Counted from the first letter of the stretch, positions 23,101 through 34,608 are shown. The stretch: 64,000 nt of DNA from Alisma plantago-aquatica (GCA_963693085.1 OY856411.1:116490767-116554766), one strand, 5' to 3'. A program made the numbers and translations. The notes: a model not told the origin generated them from the sequence alone.

Positions 23101-23902
23101 GCAAGGTTACTTGTATATTTTACAAAACATAGATGAAGTGAGTGTTTCTATCGAGGAACATACCAATTTCATTAAGAGACAATATCCTCGATCCAATTCA
23201 ATGTGGCTTGCTATAGAGCATAGCAAGACATTTATTAAGTGGTTTGAAGATAAAGTCTTACATCAACTATCTCAAACACCAAATAATCTTACTAAAACCA
23301 TCAAATGCCTCACCTTTAAACCAAAATTGAATGTTATGTCTTATGAAGGGTTTGACATAAATGGTTTCTCATATTACACAAATCGTCAGGATGATAAGAG
23401 TGTCATCCAAAACAGCGGGGTCACCCTTCAAGCGTCTTCATTATTTTTTGCAAGTACAAAGGATAAAAGTCCACGTGAAGCTAAAATGTCATATTACAGT
23501 GTCATTGAAGGCATATGGGAGTTTGACTATGTAGATTTTAGAATTCCGCTCTTTAAATGTAATTGGTTTGACAACAACAAAGGAGTTATAGTGGATGATT
23601 TGGGTTTCACATTAGTGAACTTTGAAAAGTTTGGCGAGAAGGGTGAACCATTCATATTGGCATCACAGGAGAAACAAGTATTTTATATCGACGATCTTGC
23701 AAATGATATATGTTCGGTTGTTCTTCATGGTAAAAGACAGTTCATTGAAGATCCTATAGATGAAGAAGAGTACTATGATAAGTATGATGACTCCAGTCCA
23801 TTCTTAGTTGGGTTGCCAACACCACAAAACATTGAAGCTGGGGATCACAATGACTTGTATGTTTGCGGGGATCATAATGAAGGATTGTTAGTTGATAAAT
23901 GA
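20168..23902 (+). pseudogene. tnp2: CACTA transposase (TNP2-type), broken
   Basis: The start MDRSWISIRNHCTLEFISGL is the transposase-associated N-terminal domain. Then come QECKNDCVLFQKDY and CSKCGVSRYK (zinc-binding-like), PQFERLFANP and LRWHAD, then the TNP2 core MNPYGTL, PVMLVIYNLPPW, NDIDVYLEPMIDDLKKLW, and VRHCIDVMHVEKNICDSVIG (21780-21840). A DUF4218-like part spans 22465-22920 and a DUF4216-like part near 23540-23690 (LFKCNWFDNNKGV, ILASQEKQVFYIDD). TNP2 cuts the element ends. Stops (20384 TGA where the duplicate has TGG; 21063 TAG; 21411) and frame changes (near 20520, 21500-21690, 22920) disable it. An inserted duplicate of its own 5' part interrupts it at 22001-22465. Confidence 0.88.
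22001..22465 (+). repeat. Internal duplication of tnp2 5' sequence
   Basis: This segment, from CATTGTGATAACAACTTGAA to GTGCCCAATG, is homologous to about 20297-20800, yet lies between two parts of the downstream tnp2 domain. The sequence TCTAGAAAGGAGAA occurs at both borders (21980-21993 and 22469-22482). Removing the segment would rejoin the tnp2 reading (...CYMLSRKE / KKAFFECL...). The copies differ at many sites, so the duplication is not recent. Confidence 0.82.
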
Positions 23903-23945
23903 TCACAATATTAGAGGCATGGATCTTTATATTTTTATTATGTTT

Positions 23946-24190
23946 TATTTTTCTGAATGTGAACTTTACAATGTGAATGTGGACTTTACAATGTGAATTA
24001 CTTTACAATGTGAATGTGAACTACTTTACAGTATGAATGTGAACTTTACAATGTGAATGTAAACTTTACAATGTGAATGTGAACTTTACAATGTGAATTA
24101 CTTTACAATGTGAATGTGTACTTTACAATGTGAACTTCACAATTAGTGTTACTTTACAATGTGAAATTTATAATTTGATTGTGAACTTTC
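23946..24190. repeat. Minisatellite between the two CACTA genes
   Basis: About ten imperfect units of GAATGTGAACTTTACAATGT and shortened forms fill the space between the tnp2 stop and the start of the second gene. Confidence 0.85.
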
Positions 24191-24192
24191 AG

Positions 24193-27100
24193 ATGGCTGA
24201 GCATTCCCATGATGACTGTGTTGATGATCACCATGACGGTGAGGACGTGATTGTGTCGCCTGCCAATGTTAGTTAATTTTAATTATGAATATATCCCTGA
24301 GGTTTCTATCTATATGTTCATTTATAATTATATCATGTAAGTGTGTTTTTTTATCAAATTTAGGCTGGTGATGTACCCCCTGAAGTTGTTACAGCACTTG
24401 ATGAGCATCAAAAGAAAATTGAGAAAGTGAGGGGCATCACCATGATGAACAAGTTAATACATCAAAGGGGCAATGGACCCAAATTGACTGTGGATTTCGA
24501 TCAGGCAGAAAATCCATATGGAGTGAACCACAACTCATTTGTTTCATATCTTGGGGTTCTTACTCGCAGCCATTGCAGTCCTATCCTAGAATCATGGCAT
24601 AAAGTTCCTAAGGTGAAGAAAGACCACATATGGAAGGAACTATGCGTGAGTTATTATTATTTGTAATTCTATTTGTGTAGATTACTAATTTTTAGGATAC
24701 TAGTTAATAGCAATTCTATTTAATTTGCAGAGCATATTTGATCTGGATGAAAAGGTGCATTGTAAATGTGTGATGCAACATTGTGGGAGGGTCCTAATGA
24801 AATATAGGACCAATCTCACCTGAGATTACATACACGATGCTGAGAATATGTTCTTGATTGATTCCAATTCTAGACATTGATCAGTATTTCACTAACTCTA
24901 CACTAATAATTTCTGTTTGTATTCTCTTTGAAAAACAAATATAGAAAGAAGGAAGCCACACAATAATGGAACTACTTGGACCCCAAAGACTGGGAGGATT
25001 TTGTTACCCAAAGAAAAATAGATGAATTCAAGGTATTAAGCGCCACTCCCAATTTAATTAATATACATTTTTATGTATTCACCTATTCAAGGTTTATAAA
25101 CTTTAGTGTTACTAACCAAATCAATGTGCTAACTAACTAGGCTATCAGTGATGCTCAATGAGCAAGGCGTGCACTGAATGTGCATGACCACACAATGGGT
25201 CTAAGAGGATATGCAGGCTTTCGCCAAAGACTATAGGCTGAGTCTACTCAGCCTACTGCTACTCAGGAGATTGCAGAGTCCTCTACTGCTGCTCTTGCAC
25301 CTTTGGCTCGCCATTCTATGTGGATAGCTGGGAGGCAAAATAAGAAGGGAGAGATATCAAAGCCCGCAATCGCTGAGGCGGCTGCAAAAATGGTAAAAAT
25401 CAACTCTTAGAGCAATCTATCGATATTGATTATTGTTATATTTACTTACGAATTTTTGTTGATGGTGATTAGTGGGAGCTGCATGAGCAGAGGAAGGAAG
25501 GCAAGTTCATTCCCCAGGGCACAAGGGATGAACTAACAATTTCTCTGGGTAGCCTAGAGCATCCTGGACGTGTAAGGGGTGCAGGTGCTGGTGTGGGCAT
25601 CAAAGTGTTCTTTGGGCCATCCCAGCGCAAACATGTCCCTAAAGCGGGACTTTCACAAGCTGAGGTAACTTATTCTTATTTTAGAACGTTATTGTGAAAG
25701 GGAATTCAATAATTAGAAACTAGAACTTCTTTTATCCATGTATAGGTAGATTCCTTAATTGATAGGAGAGTCGAGGAAGTACTTGATAAAAGACTCCATG
25801 AAGCAATGAACGAGTGGAAGGCATATCAGACTGTCACTCAGCCTAAACATGTGGCGGGCCTCTCTTCTCCTACAGCTCGTATTGCAGAGGTTGGGAGTAA
25901 TCCTATAGACCCACAACCTAGCACGTCCTCTGTAAGTATTTTTATTGCATATATAATAGCTAGTCTGTTCAAGATGATATGTTTGTGTATATATGCATAT
26001 AACATTCTTTACGTAAATTTGTAGGGGTTGAAGCCATGCCGACTAAAAAGTGAAGGATATATCGTTGTAGAGGCATCAGCTTACCCATCCCTTAAAGAGT
26101 GCATGTTTCATGGGAGTCCAGTATCAGATGGCATGGTATGTGTTAGTCGGATACATATACTCCCTGGATGGACGAATCTTGCACTGCCTCATGCACACCC
26201 AGATAGTGAAACACTTGGTGAGGCAGTAGGCGGAGTGATACTGTGGCCCAAAGCAGATGTCCTCTATACTGATATTGTATGGTAAATTTTCATTACTTTA
26301 ATTTGATGTTGTGTATATATATGAATCAATTGATATGAAATTATATATACATGTCAAAAAGATGAGACCCACTACATCTCGGCCTCCACCTCCTCGACTA
26401 CCAAGTTGGCTTCCAGGGGACCTACATGCCTTGATAGGTCGTAATTGTAGGAGTGTGGCAGTATGGATCAGAGAACATAATCAAAATTGACCTATAAATG
26501 TTACTATTCCAGAGACTGTTGTAGGTAAATAACATGATAACAATTTATTTATACATGTTTAGTATACATATTAATGCATAAGTAATAGATGTTCTGGATA
26601 CGTATTAGTGTAGGTCAAACATTCAGAAACAACATATTTATACAAGATATTTTGGAGTTGTTTAGTTATGAATGGTTGAACACATATATGATAGAGTTGT
26701 GGATATGGTGAGATTAATGCATACGACAATCTGGTTTATACATCCATATACCTTGTTTTATATACGGCAATCTGGTTTCTTATATATTAATTCATACGTA
26801 ATACATGTTTTATAGGCACTTACACAAGACATGTACAGATTTTGGGTTTTCTCATGTGGGATTTTTGGTTCCATCTTTGATTAGTCTTGTAGATACAGAC
26901 CCATATTCAGTTACTTCATACTGTTGTGATGCTTTTGAATATTTTGGTAAAAATAATAAGACGGTGATAATAGCTCCATTAAATGTCGAGTAAGTTTACT
27001 TTGCTTGTAATTTGGACTTAAGCAAATTACATCTTTATTGCGGATATTGAGTTATTAATTTTCTACTTTCTTACCTGTAGTGCTAAGCATCGGGAGTTAT

Positions 27101-27816
27101 TAGTTATTGTCCCCAAGACATTCATCGTCTATTATCTAGATCCTACGGGGAGTGAGTTAGATGTATTATATGGACATGCAATCAAAAGGCCATTATTCTC
27201 GTGAGAAATATTTTATATTGTTTATATTTGTCAACATTTGTAACTGCATTACTATGTAATTATGCAATTTAATGTGTTACATTAACATATATAGGGCTTT
27301 ATAAGAGTACAAAAAAGTTGGAGGAAAGGTCCCCAGGAAAAAAAATCTGACACTCATTTGGGAGACTGTGAAAGTAATTTCTTGACTCCAATGTATATAT
27401 TATTTATGTGAACTGTTCTTATTTGTATTTTTGAATATTTTGTATGTTTCAATTTATAGTGTGCTACACAGGACAACGGCTGGGCATGTGCCTACTATGT
27501 GATGCGATTTATAGACCTAATCATCAAACATATCGTATTGGAATTCGATAACATACAACAGGTATTATACATAGTCTCGTTAGATAATATGAAATATATG
27601 AATCTTATTATATATTATTATAATTATGTATATACGTCATTCTCTTTGTAGGTCTTTAAAACTGAGGAATTCAACACATATGCAAAGCATTTCGATGTAC
27701 ATGCTCCCTATACGAGAGATTAATTAGATGTTGTAAGAGAAGATTGGGCAAAAGCCCTACAAAGAGTGGGAATTTTTAAATATAATTTTGCTGACAATGA
27801 TGACAATGATGAATAA
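24193..27816 (+). pseudogene. Second CACTA gene: Transposase_24-like region plus Ulp1-type protease, multi-exon
   Basis: ATG at 24193 (MAEHSHDDCVDDHHDGED) is followed by a likely GT donor near 24267. Exon 2 (about 24364-24645) has RGNGPKLTVDF and NSFVSYLGVLTRSHC...DHIWKELC, the TNPA/Ptta-En-Spm domain. Later exon-like blocks at 24731, 24945, 25141, 25473 (HPGRVRGAGAGVGIKVFFG), 25750 and 26025 follow between GT..AG borders. The last three (about 27080-27200, 27461-27562, 27652-27816) give a C48/Ulp1 fold: KHRELLVIV (His), FIVYYLDP (Asp) and QDNGWACAYYVMRF (Gln, Cys). Such SUMO-protease-like domains are common in plant CACTA second ORFs. Stops (for example after YRTNLT and in AISDAQ*ARR) show decay or mis-set splice borders. 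Confidence 0.75.
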
Positions 27817-28198
27817 AAAATAACTTTGTTCTCATAATTAATTTTTTGTGAATGTGAATGAATTTTTATGAATTGTCATATGTGTGTGAAAATCATCAAT
27901 ACATGAATGTTTCAACATGTGTCTGAATGTGAAAAGAGATGAAATAAATGGAACTCTAGGTTGCTACTGGTTTCTACATGCGTGTGATGAAAAAATAATT
28001 TGCATTAAATGTTCTTATACATGAGTGTGATCACATATATATAATATTGTCCATCATGTTAATTTTGCAGGTGTGTGGCCTATTGTTGGCTGATATCAAT
28101 GTATGTCGTAAAACCTACAGTTCATAACTGAATTGTAGGTTTCTCATCCTACGACCAGCCACAGCAGGTCTGCAGACTTACAGAAAAAAAACATTAAA

Positions 28199-28640
28199 AA
28201 GGTGTCGGTTATTTGTATAAAACTGATGACATATGGTTAAAGTGTCGATTTCCCTACTAGTAACTGACGTCGATTTCCTAATGAGGCCAGACACCACAGC
28301 CGTGCTGGTTAGCACGGTCATGGCAGCGGGCCAGACACCACAGTCGTGCTGGCCAGCACGACCGTGGAAGCGGGTGACATGGCGTCGGTTATCACTAATA
28401 AACTGACGCCGATAGTGCCCCAGACGGCGCCCTTTCTGTGGCGCGAAGGTATATGGCATCAGTTTCAAAGCTAATAACCGACGTCAATACCCCCCTACTA
28501 GCACGTTTTTGATGGCGCGTGAAGGGTTGTGGCGTCGGTTTGAGAACCGACGTGTAACAGTTGGGCTTTTAGCGGTGCCCACATAGGTGACGCTTAAAAA
28601 CCGACACTGAAGGCCTTAAATAACCGACAATAAAGGTTGG
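28199..28640. repeat. CACTA 3' subterminal array with GTCGGTT/AACCGAC and CACGGCCGTG-like motifs
   Basis: GGTGTCGGTTATTTG..., GCGTCGGTTATCACTAAT..., GGCGTCGGTTTGAGAACCGACG and AACCGACA repeats mirror the 5' array. Between 28295 and 28372 the array also holds two copies of a 50-bp unit with CCACAGCCGTGCTGG, TAGCACGGTCATGG, CACAGTCGTGC and GCACGACCGTGG, which resemble the Athila palindromes. Confidence 0.85.
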
Positions 28641-28653
28641 TTATGTACTAGTG

Positions 28654-28867
28654 ATAGGCCTGTAGGGAGTAAGGGTCATGTTCAGCGAAAGGGTTAGTAG
28701 TGATGGTTTTCCTCATAGGCCTATGTTTGGAAGATTGTGCAAATCTCATTCATTATGGAATTGAGTGTTTGACAAAGAGTATCCAGGTTAAAGGGGTTTT
28801 GGGAAGATGCATAGGCTTCTTCCAGAGTGGGTTCCAACACAGGGCTATTAGACCTATGATCTGACAT
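28654..28867 (-). pseudogene. gag: gag start of element Z
   Basis: An ATG at 28867 opens MSDHRSNSPVLEPTLEEAYA and runs 48 codons to a stop, then continues as a degenerate Tyr/Glu/Asn/His-rich stretch into the CACTA target site (ATA at 28654-28656). Across the insertion the gag continues at 17400. This is the N-terminus of the same gag whose core lies at 16649-17400. Confidence 0.72.
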
Positions 28868-29364
28868 AATGAATTGTAGTGAAACAACCAAAAAAATATT
28901 GTGCCAAAGGGACACTTAGTTTCTGAGATGAACAACGTGAAAAACTTCAAGAAAACAATACAGACATATATATGAAAGTAAACAGTGCGTCAAATAAAGA
29001 AAAACCTCTCAAAAAAATAGGACTTGGCATTTTTGCGGTGGGGGAATCAAAATTCCCTATGGACCCTTTTGCGAATGTACTAGAAATATAGAAGAAGAAC
29101 AAGGTACAATATCAATGGAAAGACCTTGCCTGAATTGTAGATATCGAATACCCTTTACTTTCTGTAGAAGATGTTGAATAAAGGTTCCTTAAAGTTGATG
29201 TATAAGGAAGTGCCTCATTAGGAAGGATGATTCGCTATGCCCTGACCCTACGCTAATCCAACTTGACGGTGAGTTGCAGGGGGCAGCGGCCCCTTGCTCG
29301 GGGGTTTGGGGGCGGAAGCCCCTGAAAAAAAAATGGGGGGTTTCTTACTAGTGGCTAGCGATAG
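28868..29364 (-). other. Leader (5' UTR) of element Z, gag-proximal half
   Basis: Non-coding. It includes a GC-rich foldback near 29279-29325 (GGGGTTTGGGGGCGGAAGCC) in otherwise AT-rich DNA. It ends at the Sirevirus target site GATAG (29360-29364) and continues at 35277 on the far side. Confidence 0.65.
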
Positions 29365-30774
29365 TGAAAACTACTAGAGGGGGGGTGAATATAGTTTTAT
29401 AGATAATTTAACAATTAATTAACTCAAGCAATCCACAAAGAAAATATTGGACAAGGAGACACAAGGGTTTAGAGTGGTTCCTAGCCTTAGCAAATACTAA
29501 GGTAGTCAGTCCACTACTCGGTTGCTTACCCAACCGGGATTTGAAAAGAAATCTATTTTATTACCTCGCAAGGACTTTACATAAAATACAATTTCTTTTC
29601 CCAAACCCTTCAAGCACCCTTCACCTAGAAGTAATCGCCCAACCTTGAAGCAGCCTTCCCTTGAAGTAGATGCACCAACACCCGTTGCACCAGCCTTCTG
29701 AAGTAGCTTCCCGTGCGATAGCCTTCTTGAAGTAGCTTGAAGTCCCCTTCTCCACCTGAGAAGTCAACCCTCTCCAATCCGCAGCCTCCAACCCTAGGAG
29801 TAGCAAGGAGAGTACAAAAGATACAAAGGAACAAGAAAGAAAAACAGAAATTACAACTTATCCTTTAAGCCCAAGGCTTGATTTGCCTATATCAAGCGTG
29901 TAGATCTCCTAACCAATGTATATGACAATGTGATTGTAGTAGATAGGAGATACTAGCCTATAGGACACGAAATGGGAGCAATAGGAATGAATAACAAGTG
30001 TGGGAATTACACTATTGCTCTTAAACAGATTGCCAATGTAGTGTAAGCTCAAGGATTGCACAATTGAGTATATGAGTCTCTCTTAGTGTCCTAAGGCTTG
30101 TCCTATTTATAGGAATGACCTATGGATGCTTAAGGACGTTCTAGACAACTTCTAGGGGCTTCTAAGTGCTTAACTAGCCGTTAGGTAGAAGTTAGGTGCG
30201 TTAGTAACGGCTAGTTGCTTTATTCTGCAGTTGCTGTCAGAGACCATCTCGGTCGACAATTGGTCGACCGAGATACCTACTCGGTCGAAGTCTTGTCGAC
30301 CGAGAGGCTCCCTGGATTAACGTTTATTTGCAACTGTTAACTGTTGTGTCTAACGGCTACTTTTGGTCAATCTCGGTCGAGAAGTTTGTCGACCGAGAGT
30401 GTCTCGGTCGAGGAGTTTGTCGACCGAGATTGACTCTGTTTCAATCTATTAATTAAGGCACTAAGTGTGTGTATGAGTGTGCATTATGTGATTCTATTTA
30501 AATGGGATGACTTGTCTAACTATGGTGTTTGGCTAGGGAAAATCTAACGCTTGATTTACATGCAATCTAAGTACTTGTACATTATATAACTGTACAAGTT
30601 TTTACAATAGTGATTACATTGCATGAAAATAAATATGTAAGCTCGTGATTTTCCTAGTTGCTTTGTCATCCACCATAATCCTGCACACTCAAGTAGCTCA
30701 TTAGATTAATAAGAATGAAATGTTTGTCATCATCGAAACAAGGGGATTTATCATAATATCCAATTTATCCAACA
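29365..30774 (-). repeat. Sirevirus 3' LTR
   Basis: On the minus strand it runs TGTTGGATAA...TAGTTTTCA (TG...CA). Its length equals that of the partner LTR. It contains four CTCGGTCGA...TCGACCGAG hairpins (30246-30431). ORFs inside (for example 29621-29834) recur identically in the partner LTR and are not genes. Confidence 0.93.
30246..30431. repeat. Four CTCGGTCGA / TCGACCGAG hairpins (3' LTR)
   Basis: Each is an inverted repeat with 9-11 bp arms and a 5-8 nt loop, for example TCTCGGTCGAC-AATTG-GTCGACCGAGA. All four keep the CGGTCGA arm core while the loops vary. The same four recur in the 5' LTR at 34743-34928. Confidence 0.9.
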
Positions 30775-30788
30775 ATCTCCCCCTTTTT
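30775..30788 (-). other. Polypurine tract of the Sirevirus
   Basis: On the minus strand AAAAAGGGGGAGAT directly precedes the 3' LTR (TGTTGG). Similar AAGGGGGAG motifs recur at about 30946, 30989, 31012 and 31422; multiple PPT-like copies are a known Sirevirus trait. Confidence 0.8.
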
Positions 30789-32907
30789 GAAGATGACAAA
30801 CATTTCCTAAAATATGAAATAAGGAAATATAAAGCATGTGAGTTTCATACCTGAGGATTACCCTTTGTAGCCATTCTTGGTTTTACAAGAAGATGAAACT
30901 CATTTATATTTATATTTTTGATTTTATATTCTTTCTCCCCCTTTGTCATTTCAAAAAGATATCCAATATGAACATTTTATATCGTCTCCCCCTTAATTTT
31001 ATATTAAGCTCCCCCTTAATTACATATCCTATTAGAAACAGGGATTTATTTCATTTTTGTCTAATTTAGCCACAATTTATTTCTCAATCATTTGCAAAGG
31101 ATGTTAAGCCTTGAAATGAGATCATGTTAGGTTCATGGCATATGTATATTGATTTCTCACTCATTTTATAAGGGATGTTAAGCCCTAAAATGAAATGAGA
31201 TTCCCTTAAGCTCATAATACATGAAGATGTCTCTAACCAAATACAAGGGATGTTAAGCCCTGATTTGACTAGAGAATTCCTTTAAGAGCAAAAAAATATT
31301 ATGATGAAATTCTTTTTCATACAAATTTCTTTTAAGAATACGAAGATCATAGCAAACGCAAATTATGTTTACAATGTTTCTGTAAACTTTTCAATAAAAC
31401 AAATTTGTTTTTATAAGCTCCCCCTTAATCTTACAATTTAAGCAATTTAAGGCTTTTTAAGGTCACAAATGATTTTAAATTTTGATTTTGACCTATATTA
31501 AAAGTATGCTAAGATTAAGTACAATAAAAGATATCCAAATAAGCATTTTGTCAAAGCTTATTTTAGGTCGCCCTTGACTACGACCATAGCGCCCCTTGGC
31601 TAAGTTTTGTTTTAACCAAGAGGCAAATTCTGCAGATTTCCAAGATTCATATGCGAAGTATAAATTCTACAGATAGCTATAAATATCAATTTGAAGCATA
31701 TTAAGATATACCCTTTATAAAAACTTAATATGAGCATCATAGTGAAGTCTTTGACCTAGATTTTTCTAGAATGCATGTTTTACATTTATTGTAAATGATG
31801 TTTCGTATGCTTATGGGTACAGAAATATCAAATCCCATTTCTTCTTATACCCTTATTATAAGATCCTTTTAGAAACATATATTTTGAATGCAAGATTAAT
31901 ATCTTTAAAGTCAAGATATTTGCTTTTGATTTCTTAGAACAAGCAAATAGATAAAAACATTAATATTTTGTTCTAAGAGGTACCGTTTTGGCTTGTCATG
32001 GAACCATCATCATCACAAGCTGTGTCCACAATTATTTTCTATTATGTTAAGATGCTTTTATGATATATATATATGAATCAAAGCATAATGAAGCATGTTA
32101 AGTGATACTTAATATGAAAACATCTTCTTAACAATGAAGGCATGATTAATATCTCAATTTCTTATAGATACCTATTGAGAAATTCTTCATTTTATTTCAA
32201 ACCTTAAAGTTCTATGTCTAAGCAATAAATCACCAATAACACATTTGATTGCTATAAATCATCAAGAAGTCATGTATACAATAATCATTTTCCATTTGTT
32301 CTAGCATAGCATCATTTTGATGAGTTAAATGATAAAATAGTGAAAGCATATCCATGATGCAATGATAGAACCATACGTTAATTGTAATCATTTAAACTAA
32401 ATGTCATAACACATGATTTCTATCTAGATAGATGCTTTAAAGAATATCATGTGAACATTATAAAATAGGGATTTCTAAACTTGATTTTTAATTTAGAAAA
32501 TGATATCATTTATATTCAAAAAGATCTTCAACTTGTTATGTAAAACAGTCATTAACAACAAATAGATAGCCACTGATCAATCAATTATTCAGCAATTTTA
32601 TTGCAGACTGAAAAACAGTGACATGCTTGGTCGACAGTTTCTCGACCGAGGTTCACTCGGTTGACAACTTCTTGACCGACTGAATTTCTGGAAAGTGTTC
32701 AGAATTCTATTTTAAGTACAATATAGGCTGTATCTAATTCAATTATTTCGAAGATCAGTTTGAGATAAAACATATGGATATCAAAGTGATATTTAGATTA
32801 AATCATAAATCTATTATAAATTTGTTATCCCTATATGTTAAGTTGAGATAGACATAAAGATATGCAAATTAGAGGCTTTGGTCATATCTCAACTTAGTCT
32901 AATTGAA
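30789..32907 (-). other. Non-coding 3' internal region of the Sirevirus
   Basis: About 2.1 kb of AT-rich DNA without a coding frame longer than 60 codons. It contains the extra PPT-like motifs and, at 32628-32685, two degenerate copies of the LTR hairpin motif (GGTCGACAGTTTCTCGACC and CTCGGTTGAC...CTTGACCGA). The whole pol region expected here is absent. Confidence 0.75.
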
Positions 32908-33774
32908 TCAATGTGGGGATTTTGGAACCCATACCAACTCAACATCCTTTTTCTTGTATGGGCAGGAGAAGGAGTAATGTCCAAGTCGTAAACAATAGTG
33001 GCAACATATAGAATCAACCTCATATCTCTTTCTATAATTTTGGTCTAGGTTGTTCTTTTGTACAAATGTATATTTGCCTCTATGTACATTCATTGATTGA
33101 CTCGCTTGTGTCCTTCTCCAACTAGGTTCTTGAGGTTTACCTTTAGGCTTATAACCTAGTCCATTCTTTCCAACTTGACGATAAGGGTTACTTAAGATTT
33201 TATCAAGAACATCATTATTACTTAAGCTGTTGAGTTCTTGTTGCAACCTAACAATTTCATACATTCTCCTTTTAATATTCGTCTTTGCTTTATCTAAATC
33301 GGATACTAAAGAGTTTCTTTCTTTGACGACCTTATCATAATCTAAATGTGAGCATATAATAGGTTGTTTCTGAAGATCATTTACTTGAGTCTGCAAATTA
33401 GTCTTTTCAAGGGAAAGAAGATTGCAGTTAGCTTCTACTGATTTCAATTTAAGATCACTTTCTTCAATTTCCCTTTTTAGATCTTCATTTTTAGATTCAA
33501 GAGTAAGAAGTTTTGTATTTAGATCCTCATTTACTTTATTTGATTTCTTTAACTTCTTTTTGCACTCAATATATTTCTCATGCGTTTCTTGAAGACTAGA
33601 AATTAAATCTTCTTTAGGTAAATCAAACAAGCTTACCTCTTCTTCTTCTTCCTCACTTATTGTAGCAACGAAGCATTTTTTATTCGCATCTTCCTTCTTT
33701 GACTTCCATGGACATCTAGATGTAGAGTGCTTTGTTCCTAGACACCAATTGCAACTTGTTGAACATTGGTCCAT
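32908..33774 (-). CDS. gag: Sirevirus gag, C-terminal part (288 aa)
   Basis: The open frame starts with MDQCSTSCNWCLGTKHSTSR, a CX2CX4HX4C zinc knuckle (C-NW-C-LGTK-H-STSR-C). Then come an acidic stretch (SEEEEEEVSLFD), a long coiled coil (residues about 55-185, EEVKK/LESKNEDLKREIEES type heptads), and a second knuckle near residues 261-274 (CHYCLRLGHYSFSC), followed by VWVPK. The order coiled coil, knuckle, WVPK is characteristic of Sirevirus gag. The capsid half that normally precedes the first knuckle is missing: only about 75 bp separate the PBS from this ATG, and the frame is open upstream. The protein could bind RNA and self-associate through the coiled coil. It has no stops or frameshifts, in contrast to most coding remnants nearby. 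Confidence 0.85.
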   Translation of the reverse strand: MDQCSTSCNWCLGTKHSTSRCPWKSKKEDANKKCFVATISEEEEEEVSLFDLPKEDLISSLQETHEKYIECKKKLKKSNKVNEDLNTKLLTLESKNEDLKREIEESDLKLKSVEANCNLLSLEKTNLQTQVNDLQKQPIICSHLDYDKVVKERNSLVSDLDKAKTNIKRRMYEIVRLQQELNSLSNNDVLDKILSNPYRQVGKNGLGYKPKGKPQEPSWRRTQASQSMNVHRGKYTFVQKNNLDQNYRKRYEVDSICCHYCLRLGHYSFSCPYKKKDVELVWVPKSPH

Positions 33775-33847
33775 GCTCCTTTGCTTGTGGTTGTAGTCAC
33801 CTCCTCCCTTTATCTCTTCAAGACCTTGTTAGGGCTCCTTGAAGCCT

Positions 33848-33859
33848 GCTCTGATACCA
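33848..33859 (-). other. Primer-binding site, tRNA-Met type
   Basis: TGGTATCAGAGC on the minus strand, two bases inside the 5' LTR end. It is an exact match to the usual initiator-tRNA-Met primer site of plant Copia elements. Confidence 0.93.
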
Positions 33860-34600
33860 ATTGAAAACTACTAGAGGGGGGGTGAATATAGTTTTATAGA
33901 TAATTTAACAATTAATTAACTCAAGCAATCCACAAAGAAAATATTGGACAAGGAGACACAAGGGTTTAGAGTGGTTCCTAGCCTTAGCAAATACTAAGGT
34001 AGTCAGTCCACTACCCGGTTGCTTACCCAACCGGGATTTGAAAAGAAATCTATTTTATTACCTCGCAAGGACTTTACATAAAATACAATTTCTTTTCCCA
34101 AACCCTTCAAGAAGCCTTCACCTAGAAGTAATCGCCCAACCTTGAAGCAGCCTTCCCTTGAAGTAGATGCACCAACACCCGTTGCACCAGCCTTCTGAAG
34201 TAGCTTCCCGTGCGATAGCCTTCTTGAAGTAGCTTGAAGTCCCCTTCTCCACCTGAGAAGTCAACCCTCTCCAATCCGCAGCCTCCAACCCTAGGAGTAG
34301 CAAGGAGAGTACAAAAGATACAAAGGAACAAGAAAGAAAAACAGAAATTACAACTTATCCTTTAAGCCCAAGGCTTGATTTGCCTATATCAAGCGTGTAG
34401 ATCTCCTAACCAATGTATATGACAATGTGATTGTAGTAGATAGGAGATACTAGCCTATAGGACACGAAATGGGAGCAATAGGAATGAATAACAAGTGTGG
34501 GAATTACACTATTGCTCTTAAACAGATTGCCAATGTAGTGTAAGCTCAAGGATTGCACAATTGAGTATATGAGTCTCTCTTAGTGTCCTAAGGCTTGTCC

Positions 34601-34608
34601 TATTTATA
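34601..34608 (-). promoter_or_regulatory. Sirevirus LTR TATA box
   Basis: On the minus strand CCTATAAATAGGAC is a strong plant TATA box, about 665 bp into the 5' LTR. The four hairpins (34743-34928) lie 135-330 bp upstream of it, in U3. The same box is at 30104-30111 in the 3' LTR. Confidence 0.65.

Larger units (their letters stand above)
17401..28653 (+). mobile_element. CACTA (En/Spm-type) DNA transposon, 11,253 bp
   Basis: The ends are CACTACTACAGAAA at the left and TGTACTAGTG at the right (inverted: CACTAGTACA), flanked by a 3-bp ATA duplication. Both ends carry subterminal arrays of TGTCGGTT/AACCGACA motifs, the kind of sites bound by TNPA-like proteins. Inside, on the + strand, are a tnp2-type transposase gene and a second gene combining a Transposase_24-like region with a Ulp1-type protease. 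Both are damaged, so this copy is probably immobile unless helped. It sits in the gag of element Z and carries a hAT MITE. Confidence 0.95.

Noticed and set aside
17375..28717. 26-bp near-identical sequence ending CCTCATA at both CACTA flanks (17375-17400, 28692-28717) as a long TSD
   Set aside because: The second copy lies 36 bp beyond the element end and differs internally. The true TSD is ATA, and the longer match is a repeat native to the gag of element Z.
29281..29336. GC-rich block as a fragment of rRNA or organellar DNA
   Set aside because: It does not match any rRNA segment I recognise. It fits a foldback in the leader of element Z.
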